A stretch of DNA of 64,000 nt from Streptomyces sp. Alt3 (GTDB lineage Bacteria > Actinomycetota > Actinomycetes > Streptomycetales > Streptomycetaceae), in NCBI RefSeq assembly GCF_030719215.1, contig NZ_CP120983.1, positions 7,564,001-7,628,000 of the forward strand. Reading direction: 5' to 3'. Below, piece after piece: positions 8,273-15,356 of this stretch. A program made the position numbers and the translations under genes. The stretch's first letter is position 1; every line of letters begins with the position of its first letter. The notes under the pieces were generated by a model. It was given only the letters and a program-made list of their open reading frames with translations. It searched no databases and was not told the origin of the DNA.

Positions 8273-8599
8273 ATGGACGAGCGGATGACCGGTGGAACGC
8301 TGAGTGCGGCCCAACTCGGCGAGGAACTGGGGGATCGGGCCACTCTGGTGCAGTTCTCCAGTGCGTTCTGCCAGCCGTGCCGCGCCACCAGGCGCACCCT
8401 CGCCGAGGTGGCGGGGATGGTGGAGGGGGTGACCCACATCGAGATCGACGCCGAGGCGCATCTCACGCTCGTGCGCCGCCTCGGCATCAGCCGGACCCCC
8501 ACGGTGCTGGTGCTCGACGCCGACGGGCGCATCGTCCGCAGGGCGGCGGGGCAGCCGCGTACCGTGGATGTCGTCGCCGCGCTGGGGCAGGCGATGTGA
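8273..8599 (+). CDS. Thioredoxin-family protein
   Basis: This is a 108-aa thioredoxin fold with active site FCQPCR (Cys33 and Cys36) and the cis-proline in RTPTVLV (Pro76). The WCGPC core of classical thioredoxin is changed to FCQPC, so its redox potential or partner probably differs. There is no signal peptide, so it is cytosolic. It precedes the leader peptide/flavin reductase unit, which has its own promoter. A role in thiol redox or sulfur metabolism is likely from context but not shown. Confidence 0.8.
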   Translation: MDERMTGGTLSAAQLGEELGDRATLVQFSSAFCQPCRATRRTLAEVAGMVEGVTHIEIDAEAHLTLVRRLGISRTPTVLVLDADGRIVRRAAGQPRTVDVVAALGQAM

Positions 8600-8635
8600 C
8601 GGCCCGTGACGCATCTCCCACATGACGGGACGCAC

Positions 8636-8671
8636 TTGACTGTGTACGCCACGCATCGTCAGTCTGACGTT
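8636..8671 (+). promoter_or_regulatory. Promoter with overlapping palindrome, leaderless start of leader peptide
   Basis: TTGACT (8636-8641), 18 nt, CAGTCT (8660-8665), then 6 nt to the ATG at 8672, so the transcript probably starts at the start codon. A perfect palindrome CGTCAG-T-CTGACG (8657-8669) covers the -10 and start region, a good place for a repressor. Confidence 0.5.
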
Positions 8672-8752
8672 ATGCCGCCAGAACTCCTTCTCTTCGGCCG
8701 GGTCCACGTCGACCTCGTGCGCCACGCGAGTGCGCGCTGTCCGGGTGTCTGA
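8672..8752 (+). CDS. Putative leader peptide (HVDL/SARC type) before flavin reductase
   Basis: This 26-codon open frame reads MPPELLLFGRVHVDLVRHASARCPGV. The core VHVDLxRxxSARC matches short actinomycete leader peptides placed before sulfur-assimilation and cysteine-related genes, where a Cys codon near the end may let ribosome stalling sense cysteine. There is no ribosome site, but a promoter places the transcript start at the ATG. It ends 43 nt before the flavin reductase start. The frame is too short for normal gene calling. Identity as a leader peptide is by motif and position; regulation by cysteine is inference. Confidence 0.7.
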   Translation: MPPELLLFGRVHVDLVRHASARCPGV

Positions 8753-8795
8753 AGAAACCACGGACCCCGTACGCCCCTCGCAGAAGGACTCTTCG

Positions 8796-9302
8796 ATGAC
8801 GGCCTCACCTGATCTCCGCAACGTCCGGACGGCTGCGCCGGAACTCCTGCGCTCCGTCTTCAGGCAGCACGCCGCCGGTGTCGCCGTGATCACCGCGGCG
8901 GGCGCGCGTCCGGCCGGTTTCACCGCGACCTCGCTCAACTCCGTCGCCGCCGAGCCGCCCCTGGTCTCCTTCGGGGTGGGCACCTCTTCCTCCAGCTGGC
9001 CCGTGGTCGAGGAGGCGGAGCACGTGGGCGTGCACATACTCGGCGAGGACCAGCAGGAGCTCGCCGCGACGTTCGCGCGCAGCGGCGCCGACCGTTTCGG
9101 TCCGTCCACCGACTGGCGCAGCGGCCCCGAGGGGGTGCCGTTGCTCGGGGGAGTGGTGGCCTGGCTGGTCTGCCGGGTGGTGGCCCGGATCCCCGCGGGG
9201 GACCACCGCATCGTGATCGCCGAGGTCGTGGCCGGTGATCCGTCGGAGGGCGGCCGGCCGCTGGTCTACCACCAAGGCCGTTTCACCGCTCTGCGAGACT
9301 GA
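8796..9302 (+). CDS. Flavin reductase family protein (FMN-binding)
   Basis: This 168-aa flavin reductase-like split-barrel protein (HpaC/DIM6-NTAB type) has LLRSVFRQHAAGVAVITA, GFTATSLNSVAAEPPLVSFGV (flavin-binding loop) and the C-terminal GRPLVYHQGRFTAL block. Such enzymes reduce FMN or FAD with NAD(P)H and feed two-component monooxygenases. I chose ATG at 8796 with AAGGA 7 nt upstream. The frame is open further upstream, but that part overlaps the leader peptide in another frame. With the leader peptide, a role in sulfonate or thiol-linked flavin chemistry is plausible. Confidence 0.85.
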   Translation: MTASPDLRNVRTAAPELLRSVFRQHAAGVAVITAAGARPAGFTATSLNSVAAEPPLVSFGVGTSSSSWPVVEEAEHVGVHILGEDQQELAATFARSGADRFGPSTDWRSGPEGVPLLGGVVAWLVCRVVARIPAGDHRIVIAEVVAGDPSEGGRPLVYHQGRFTALRD

Positions 9303-9352
9303 GGGCGAGCAAGTCGGCAGCGGGACCGGACCCGTTGGCTACGTCACAGTTC

Positions 9353-9400
9353 CAAGCGCTTGCTTATGGGTAACGTACTGGGTGTACTGGCGAGTAATAT
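9353..9400 (+). promoter_or_regulatory. Candidate regulatory region of etfBA
   Basis: Two palindromes sit in the 200-nt gap before etfB: CAAGCGCTTG (9353-9362, perfect) and TACT-GGCG-AGTA (9385-9396). The second touches a good -10 candidate, TAATAT (9395-9400). The overlap suggests a repressor site, possibly for a fatty-acid or acyl-CoA regulator given the target genes; the regulator is not known. Confidence 0.4.
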
Positions 9401-9503
9401 TCGACCGGGAGCTCGGTCGTCCCGACCGGAAACCGCCCGATGAGGCGCCTATGCTGCGTGCAACAAGGCAGCCCAGAAATGACGATGCAGTAGGAGAGCC
9501 GGC

Positions 9504-10289
9504 GTGAGCTTGAGGATCGTTGTCTGTGTGAAGTACGTGCCCGACGCCACCGGCGACCGGCACTTCGCCGATGACCTGACCCTGGACCGTGACGACGTCG
9601 ACGGTCTGCTGTCGGAGCTCGACGAGTACGCGGTCGAGCAGGCGCTGCAGATCGCCGACGAGGCGGACGACGCGGAGATCACCGTGCTCACGGTGGGCCC
9701 CGAGGACGCCAAGGACGCGCTGCGCAAGGCGCTGTCGATGGGCGCCGACAAGGCCGTCCACGTCGAGGACGACGACCTGCACGGCACCGACGTCATCGGC
9801 ACCTCCCTGGTGCTGGCCAAGGCCGTGGAGAAGACCGGTTACGACCTGGTCATCTGCGGCATGGCGTCGACGGACGGCACCATGGGCGTGCTCCCGGCGC
9901 TGCTCGCGGAGCGCCTGGGCGTCCCGCAGGTCACGCTGCTCTCCGAGGTCTCGGTCGAGGGCGGCACGGTCAAGGGCCGTCGCGACGGCGACTCCGCGAG
10001 CGAGCAGCTCGAGGCGTCCCTGCCGGCCGTGGTCTCCGTGACCGACCAGTCGGGCGAGGCCCGTTACCCGTCGTTCAAGGGCATCATGGCGGCGAAGAAG
10101 AAGCCGGTGGAGTCCCTGGACCTCGAGGACCTGGAGATCGAGGCGGACGAGGTCGGCCTGGGCGGCTCCTGGACCGCGGTCGACTCCGCGGCCGAGCGTC
10201 CCGCCCGTACGGCGGGCACGATCGTCAAGGACGAGGGCGAGGGCGGCAAGCAGCTGGCCGAGTTCCTTGCGGGCCAGAAGTTCATCTGA
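9504..10289 (+). CDS. etfB: Electron transfer flavoprotein beta subunit
   Basis: This is a 261-aa ETF beta subunit. It starts with LRIVVCVKYVPD, has the NDP/AMP-binding block near residues 100-130 (GTDVIGTSLVLAKAVEK, then DLVICGMASTDGTMGVLPALLAERLG), and KGIMAAKKKP, the region that follows the ETF beta signature. With EtfA it forms the FAD/AMP heterodimer that takes electrons from acyl-CoA dehydrogenases. The start is GTG at 9504 after an AGGAG-rich stretch. etfA follows after 58 nt in the same operon, in the usual order. Confidence 0.95.
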   Translation: MSLRIVVCVKYVPDATGDRHFADDLTLDRDDVDGLLSELDEYAVEQALQIADEADDAEITVLTVGPEDAKDALRKALSMGADKAVHVEDDDLHGTDVIGTSLVLAKAVEKTGYDLVICGMASTDGTMGVLPALLAERLGVPQVTLLSEVSVEGGTVKGRRDGDSASEQLEASLPAVVSVTDQSGEARYPSFKGIMAAKKKPVESLDLEDLEIEADEVGLGGSWTAVDSAAERPARTAGTIVKDEGEGGKQLAEFLAGQKFI

Positions 10290-10347
10290 GCCCCGGCTGT
10301 TCCCTCCACCGCCCCGCCCTCCCTCGCACGCAGGAGATTGAAGTCCC

Positions 10348-11310
10348 ATGGCTGAAGTTCTCGTCTATGTCGACCACGTGGACGGTGCCGTCCGCAAGCC
10401 CACCCTGGAGCTGCTGACGCTCGCCCGCCGCATCGGCGAGCCGGTCGCCGTCGCCCTCGGCAACGGGGCCGCCGACACCGCCGCCGCGCTCGCCGAGCAC
10501 GGCGCGGTCAAGGTACTGACCGCCGACGCCCCGGAGTTCGCCGACTACCTCGTCGTACCGAAGGTCGACGCGCTCCAGGCCGCGTACGACGCCGTGTCTC
10601 CGGCCGCGGTGCTGCTGCCCTCCTCGGCCGAGGCCAAGGAGATCGCGGCCCGTCTCGCGCTCCGCATCGGTTCCGGCATCATCACCGACGCCGTCGACCT
10701 GGAGGCCGGTGACCAGGGTCCGGTCGCCACGCAGTCCGCGTTCGCCGCCTCGTACACCACCAAGTCCCGTGTCTCCAAGGGCACTCCGGTCATCACGGTC
10801 AAGCCGAACTCGGCCGCCGTCGAGGCCGCCCCCGCCGCGGGCGCCGTCGAGGCCCTCACGGTCTCCTTCTCCGCCACGGCCACCGGCACCAAGGTCCTCT
10901 CCCGCACCCCGCGTGAGTCGACCGGGCGCCCGGAGCTGACCGAGGCCGCGATCGTCGTCTCCGGCGGCCGTGGCGTCAACGGCGCGGAGAACTTCGCGAT
11001 CATCGAGGCGCTCGCCGACTCGCTCGGTGCGGCTGTCGGTGCCTCGCGTGCCGCGGTCGACGCCGGCTGGTATCCGCACACCAACCAGGTCGGCCAGACC
11101 GGCAAGTCGGTCTCGCCGCAGCTGTACATCGCCTCGGGCATCTCGGGCGCGATCCAGCACCGGGCCGGCATGCAGACCTCGAAGACCATCGTCGCGGTGA
11201 ACAAGGACGCCGAGGCGCCGATCTTCGACCTCGTCGACTACGGCGTCGTCGGAGACCTCTTCGCCGTCGTCCCGCAGCTCACCGACGAGGTCAAGTCCCG
11301 CAAGGGCTGA
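10348..11310 (+). CDS. etfA: Electron transfer flavoprotein alpha subunit
   Basis: This is a 320-aa ETF alpha subunit. The N-terminal adenine-nucleotide-like domain (MAEVLVYVDHVDGAVRKP) is followed by the FAD domain with SGGRGVNGAENF, DAGWYPHTNQVGQTGKSVSPQLYIASGISGAIQHRAGM and IVAVNKDAEAPIFDLVDYGVVGDLF. These are the canonical ETF alpha C-terminal signatures. The ATG has GGAG about 7 nt upstream. It is the second gene of the etfBA operon, closed by an 18-bp hairpin. Confidence 0.95.
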   Translation: MAEVLVYVDHVDGAVRKPTLELLTLARRIGEPVAVALGNGAADTAAALAEHGAVKVLTADAPEFADYLVVPKVDALQAAYDAVSPAAVLLPSSAEAKEIAARLALRIGSGIITDAVDLEAGDQGPVATQSAFAASYTTKSRVSKGTPVITVKPNSAAVEAAPAAGAVEALTVSFSATATGTKVLSRTPRESTGRPELTEAAIVVSGGRGVNGAENFAIIEALADSLGAAVGASRAAVDAGWYPHTNQVGQTGKSVSPQLYIASGISGAIQHRAGMQTSKTIVAVNKDAEAPIFDLVDYGVVGDLFAVVPQLTDEVKSRKG

Positions 11311-11337
11311 CCCGGCAGGAGTTCTGCCCGTACGAAG

Positions 11338-11377
11338 GCCCGGGGCCGCGTGGTGTTCTCACCGCGCGGCCCCGGGC
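11338..11377 (+). terminator. etfBA terminator
   Basis: An 18-bp GC-rich stem with one G-T wobble (11338-11355 with 11360-11377) and loop TTCT, followed by TGTTTCC. It lies 28 nt after the etfA stop. Confidence 0.9.
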
Positions 11378-11392
11378 TGTTTCCGATCACCA

Positions 11393-11420
11393 TTGACGCA
11401 GGGACCGAGAGGCTTATAAC
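11393..11420 (+). promoter_or_regulatory. Vegetative-type promoter before DUF6986 gene
   Basis: TTGACG (11393-11398), 16 nt, TATAAC (11415-11420). It is one of the best matches to the streptomycete housekeeping consensus in the window, about 60 nt before the start codon. Confidence 0.6.
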
Positions 11421-11438
11421 TTCACTATGCGGATGAAA

Positions 11439-11457
11439 AATTCCGGGAAGTGGAATT
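11439..11457 (+). promoter_or_regulatory. Inverted repeat AATTCC-N7-GGAATT, candidate operator
   Basis: Perfect 6-nt arms spaced by 7 nt lie between the promoter and the start codon. An IclR-family repressor (AllR-like, controlling allantoin/glyoxylate genes) is a possible binder given the gene family; this is inference. Confidence 0.45.
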
Positions 11458-11481
11458 GCTGAATACGTGGAGGGTACGGAC

Positions 11482-12780
11482 ATGGGTCAGCAGGAGAAGG
11501 TGGCAACGAGCCTCGCCGGCACGGTCGGTGAGGAGATCAGCGCCTCCCTCACGTCGGTGGACGCCGAACTCGCCCGCCGGTACCCGGGTGATCCCGGGAC
11601 GCGCCAGCCCGTCCACACCGTCTACGTGCCCGCCGACGCCTTCACCGCCACCACCCTCCGCGCCTGGGGGGACCAGGCACTCGCGGCGCTCGACGAGCAC
11701 GCTCCCGACGCCTCCGCGCTCGCGGAGGTCCTAGGGATCCCGCAGGAACTCGCGGAGCCCGTCCACGACCGCGTACGCGCCAAGCTGGAGCGCGAGCCGG
11801 TCGAGGACCTGCGCATCGACTTCGAGGACGGATACGGGCCGCGCCCCGACGCCGAGGAGGACGAGGCCGCCGCCCGGGCCGCACGTCTGGTCGCGGAGGC
11901 GTACGCCGACGGGACCGCCGCCCCGTACATGGGTATCCGGATGAAGTGCATGGAAGCCGCCGTGCGCGACCGGGGCATCCGTACCACGGACATCTTCCTC
12001 ACCGGTCTCGTGCGGGCCGGCGGTCTCCCCGAAGGCCTCGTCCTGACGCTGCCCAAGGTGACGTACCCCGAACAGGTCACCGCCTTCGTGCGGCTTCTCG
12101 AGGCCTTCGAGGAGACGCACGGTCTGCCCTCCGGGCGCCTCGGCTTCGAGATCCAGATCGAGACCAGCCAGTCCATCCTGGCGGCGGACGGCACCGCGGC
12201 CGTCGCCCGCATGATCGACGCCGCCCGGGGCCGTGCGACGGGCCTGCACTACGGCACCTTCGACTACAGCGCCTGCGTCGGCGTCAGCCCCGCCTACCAG
12301 GCCAGTGACCACCCCGCCGCCGACCACGCCAAGGCGGTCATGCAGGTCGCCGCCGCGGGCACCGGCGTGCGGGTCTGCGACGGCTCCACGAACGTGCTCC
12401 CGGTCGGCCCGACCCAGCAGGTCCACGACGCCTGGCGCCTGCACCACGGGCTCACCCGCCGCGCTCTGGCACGCGCCTACTACCAGGGCTGGGACATGCA
12501 CCCGGGGCATCTGCCCACCCGCTACGCCGCCGTCTACAGCTTCTACCGTGAGGGCCTCGGCCAGGCCGCGTCCCGGCTCGCCGCCTACGTGGCCAAGGCC
12601 GGCGGGGACGTCATGGACGAGCCCGCCACGGCCAAGGCGCTCAGTGGATATCTGCTCAGGGGCGTCGACTGCGGTGCCCTGGACACCGCGGAGGTCGAGG
12701 CACTGACGGGTCTGACCCGCGCCGACCTGGACGGCTTCGCCTCCCCGCGCCGCGGCGGGCTGACCGTGACGGCCCCTTAG
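11482..12780 (+). CDS. DUF6986 family protein (HpcH/citrate lyase beta-like)
   Basis: This 432-aa protein of the HpcH/HpaI aldolase and malate synthase-like superfamily has LRIDFEDGYGPRPDAEED (acidic metal-binding strand), MGIRMKCME, LTLPKVTYPEQV, LGFEIQIETSQSIL and LHYGTFDYSACVGVSPAYQ, the TIM-barrel blocks of CitE-type enzymes. The catalysed reaction is not established; homologues often lie near malate synthase and allantoin genes, which are not in this window. I chose ATG at 11482, since GGAGGG lies 7 nt upstream. A clear promoter and an inverted repeat precede it, so it is separately controlled from etfBA. Confidence 0.8.
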   Translation: MGQQEKVATSLAGTVGEEISASLTSVDAELARRYPGDPGTRQPVHTVYVPADAFTATTLRAWGDQALAALDEHAPDASALAEVLGIPQELAEPVHDRVRAKLEREPVEDLRIDFEDGYGPRPDAEEDEAAARAARLVAEAYADGTAAPYMGIRMKCMEAAVRDRGIRTTDIFLTGLVRAGGLPEGLVLTLPKVTYPEQVTAFVRLLEAFEETHGLPSGRLGFEIQIETSQSILAADGTAAVARMIDAARGRATGLHYGTFDYSACVGVSPAYQASDHPAADHAKAVMQVAAAGTGVRVCDGSTNVLPVGPTQQVHDAWRLHHGLTRRALARAYYQGWDMHPGHLPTRYAAVYSFYREGLGQAASRLAAYVAKAGGDVMDEPATAKALSGYLLRGVDCGALDTAEVEALTGLTRADLDGFASPRRGGLTVTAP

Positions 12781-12784
12781 GCGG

Positions 12785-13813
12785 TCACGCGGGCGGGATC
12801 TCCCCCGAGCCGCGCGGGATCAGCCGGGTCGGGAGCTCCACCCTCACGGGGGCGTGGGCGGCGCCGTCGAGGCGGCGGAACAGGTGCTCCGCCGCCGTGC
12901 GGCCCACCGTCGCGGCGTCCTGTGAGATCACCGTGATGCCGAGCAGGTCGGCCAGCTCGATGTCGTCGAAGCCCACCAGGGCGATCCGGCGGTCGCACTC
13001 GGCCAGGACGCGGACGGCGGTGACGGTCACCCGGTTGTTGCCCGAGAAGAGTGCCGTCACCGGCTCGGGTCCCGTCAGCATCGCCTCGACCGCGGCCCTG
13101 ACCCGGGCGGGGCCGGTCGGACCGAGCGAGACCCAGGCGTCCTCCACCGTGATCCCGGCGTCGGTCATGGCCGCGTGATACCCGCGCAGCCGCTCCGTGG
13201 CGGTGTGGATGCGCGGCTGGTCCCCGATGAAGCCGATCCTGCGGTGGCCGTGCGCGACCAGGTGGGCGACGCCGGCGCGCGCCCCGCCGAAGCTGTCCGA
13301 GAGGACCATGTCCGCGTCGACCCGGCCCGCCGGACGGTCGACGAACACGGTGGCGATCCCCGCCTTCATCTCGGGCTCCAGATAACGGTGGTCGTCACCT
13401 GCCGGGATGACGATGAGGCCGTCCACCCGGCGGGCGCACAACGCGAGCACGAGCTCCTGCTCGCGCTCCGGGTCCTCGGCGCTGGAACCGTTGATGAGCA
13501 GTGCGCCGTGGGCGCGCGCCACCTCTTCCACGGCGCGGCTCAACGGGCCGTAGAAGGGGTCCGCGAGGTCCTCCAGGACCAGGCCGATGGACGCGGTGCG
13601 GCCCTTGCGCAGGACGCGTGCGCTGTCGTTGCGGCGGAAACCGAGCGCCTCGATGGCCTCCTGGACGCGGCGCTCGGTGTCGGGGGTGACTCCCGGCTCG
13701 CTGTTCACCACGCGTGAGACCGTCTTGAGGCCCACTCCGGCACGGGCTGCCACGTCCTTCATGGTCGGCCTGTTGCCGTAGCGGGACTCGGAATGGCGGG
13801 CGGTCTCGGCCAC
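12785..13813 (-). CDS. LacI-family transcriptional regulator
   Basis: This 342-aa regulator has the N-terminal helix-turn-helix and hinge TMKDVAARAGVGLKTVSRVVN and the periplasmic-binding-like sensor domain (VLEDLADPFYGPLSRAVEEVA, VDGLIVIPAGD, FIGDQPRIHTATERLRGY, LVGFDDIELADLLGITVI). I chose GTG at 13813, which gives the usual LacI length; the open frame runs far upstream without support. It is transcribed away from the ROK kinase gene, with a perfect LacI-type palindrome between them, so it probably represses itself and the kinase in response to a sugar. Confidence 0.9.
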   Translation of the reverse strand: MAETARHSESRYGNRPTMKDVAARAGVGLKTVSRVVNSEPGVTPDTERRVQEAIEALGFRRNDSARVLRKGRTASIGLVLEDLADPFYGPLSRAVEEVARAHGALLINGSSAEDPEREQELVLALCARRVDGLIVIPAGDDHRYLEPEMKAGIATVFVDRPAGRVDADMVLSDSFGGARAGVAHLVAHGHRRIGFIGDQPRIHTATERLRGYHAAMTDAGITVEDAWVSLGPTGPARVRAAVEAMLTGPEPVTALFSGNNRVTVTAVRVLAECDRRIALVGFDDIELADLLGITVISQDAATVGRTAAEHLFRRLDGAAHAPVRVELPTRLIPRGSGEIPPA

Positions 13814-13907
13814 GGTGCGCTGTCCTGTCGTCGGGAACGGGGCGTTCCGCCCCTCGCCGTCGGTGCCGGGGAGGGGCCGGGAGCTGTGGCGTCGAGCATA
13901 GGCCCTG

Positions 13908-13919
13908 GACAACGTTGTC
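13908..13919. promoter_or_regulatory. LacI-type operator (perfect 12-bp palindrome)
   Basis: GACAACGTTGTC with central CG, inside TGGACAACGTTGTCAA. It lies in the gap between the divergent LacI regulator and ROK kinase genes. Confidence 0.75.
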
Positions 13920-13996
13920 AAGAGAATGGAGACTAGGAGGACCATCTGATTGAAGTCGCAGGTCCTGCGCCTCACCCCTCCGGAGAGTCCACACCG

Positions 13997-14965
13997 ATGC
14001 ATACCGACCTCGTCGCCGCGCTCGACATCGGCGGTACCAAGATCGCCGGGGCGTTGGTGGACGGCGGCGGATCCCTCCTCGTACGGGCGCAGCGCCCGAC
14101 GCCCGCCACCGAGGGCGGCGAGGCCGTCATGGGTGCGGTGAGCGACGTCCTGGCGGAGCTGGCGGCCTCACCGTCGTGGCACCGCGCGCGTGCGGTCGGC
14201 ATCGGCAGCGCGGGGCCCGTGGATGCCTCGGCCGGCACGGTGAGCCCGGTCAACGTCCCTGGCTGGCGCGGTTTTCCGCTGGTGGACCGGGTGGCCGCGG
14301 CGACGGGCGGGCTGCCGGTCACACTCGTCGGTGACGGGGTCGCGATGACCGCGGCCGAACACTGGCTGGGCGCCGCACGCGGTTATGACAACGCCCTGTG
14401 CATGGTCGTCTCCACCGGCGTCGGCGGAGGCCTCGTACTGGGTGGAAAGCTGCACCCGGGCCCCTCGGGCAACGCCGGTCACATCGGCCACATCAGTGTC
14501 GACCTGGACGGCGACCCGTGCCCCTGTGGCGCCCGCGGCTGTGTCGAACGTATCGCCAGCGGGCCCAACATCGCGCGCCGCGCGCTGGAGAACGGCTGGC
14601 GCCCGGGCCCCGACGGCGACACCACGGCCGTGGCCGTGGCCGCCGCCGCACGCGCGGGGGACCCGGTGGCGGCCGCCTCCTTCGAGCGGGCCGCCCAGGC
14701 GCTCGCCGCCGGGATCGCCGCCACCGCGACCCTGGCCGACATCGACATCGCGGTGATCGGCGGGGGAGTCGCCGGCGCCGGCGAGGTGCTCTTCGCGCCG
14801 CTGCGCGCGTCCCTGCGCGACTACGCCACGCTCTCCTTCGTCCAGGGCCTCACCGTGACCTCCGCGGTGATGGGCACCGACGCGGGCCTGGTCGGCGCGG
14901 CGGCAGCGGCCTCGACGGTCCGTGCCGGTGCCTCGAACGGCGTGCGGGCGGTAGCCGCCCCGTAG
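13997..14965 (+). CDS. ROK-family sugar kinase
   Basis: This 322-aa ROK kinase has ALDIGGTKIAGALV (phosphate loop), VGIGSAGPVDASAG, GDGVAMTAAEHWLGAA (catalytic Asp region), VVSTGVGGGLVLGG and the zinc site GHISVDLDGDPCPCGARGCVE. It probably phosphorylates glucose or a related hexose with ATP in the cytoplasm; the specificity is not readable. There is no N-terminal HTH, so it is a kinase, not a ROK repressor. It is divergent from the LacI regulator and probably under its control. Confidence 0.9.
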   Translation: MHTDLVAALDIGGTKIAGALVDGGGSLLVRAQRPTPATEGGEAVMGAVSDVLAELAASPSWHRARAVGIGSAGPVDASAGTVSPVNVPGWRGFPLVDRVAAATGGLPVTLVGDGVAMTAAEHWLGAARGYDNALCMVVSTGVGGGLVLGGKLHPGPSGNAGHIGHISVDLDGDPCPCGARGCVERIASGPNIARRALENGWRPGPDGDTTAVAVAAAARAGDPVAAASFERAAQALAAGIAATATLADIDIAVIGGGVAGAGEVLFAPLRASLRDYATLSFVQGLTVTSAVMGTDAGLVGAAAAASTVRAGASNGVRAVAAP

Positions 14966-14984
14966 CCGCCTCCGGGCCCGCGGG

Positions 14985-15161
14985 TCAGTGACCCCCGTCC
15001 GTCGGCTGCTGGGGGACCACCACCAGGAAGGCGTCCTGCTCCAGGTCCATCACGACCTCGGCGGCCATCCCCTCGCCGCGGCGGGCCGCGGCGAACTCCT
15101 CCGCGGGACGGCTGCCCCGTGGCCCTCCGGCGGGAAATCGCTCAAGTACCGTGCGGCGCAC
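14985..15161 (-). CDS. Small conserved-looking protein (58 aa)
   Basis: GTG at 15161 opens a 58-aa frame reading MRRTVLERFPAGGPRGSRP..., then EGMAAEVVMDLEQDAFLVVVP, with a GAGGGGG 6 nt upstream. I believe similar short proteins occur in other Streptomyces, but cannot check. The middle (AEEFAAARRGEG) looks helical and the end looks like a beta strand. It converges on the ROK kinase (19-nt gap). The remaining 195 nt up to the NUDIX fusion hold nothing I can identify. Confidence 0.55.
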   Translation of the reverse strand: MRRTVLERFPAGGPRGSRPAEEFAAARRGEGMAAEVVMDLEQDAFLVVVPQQPTDGGH

Positions 15162-15356
15162 CGCACACCCCCTCGTCGTTCCGGTGACTGCCTGCTCCAA
15201 CGACGTCCGGCCACCCGCCGTCACGGCGACGCACCCGGGCGGACCCGCACGGTGAGGCGCCCCGGCGGACGCGCCGGCGCAACCGCATGCCCCCTGCGGG
15301 TTTCCGGAGCGGGGTGTTGCGGGCAAGCCACAGGGGGCTACGGAAGAGGGGGAACC

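Noticed and set aside
8072..9211. 379-aa minus-strand frame across thioredoxin and flavin reductase
   Set aside because: It covers two well-supported plus-strand genes and shows no motif.
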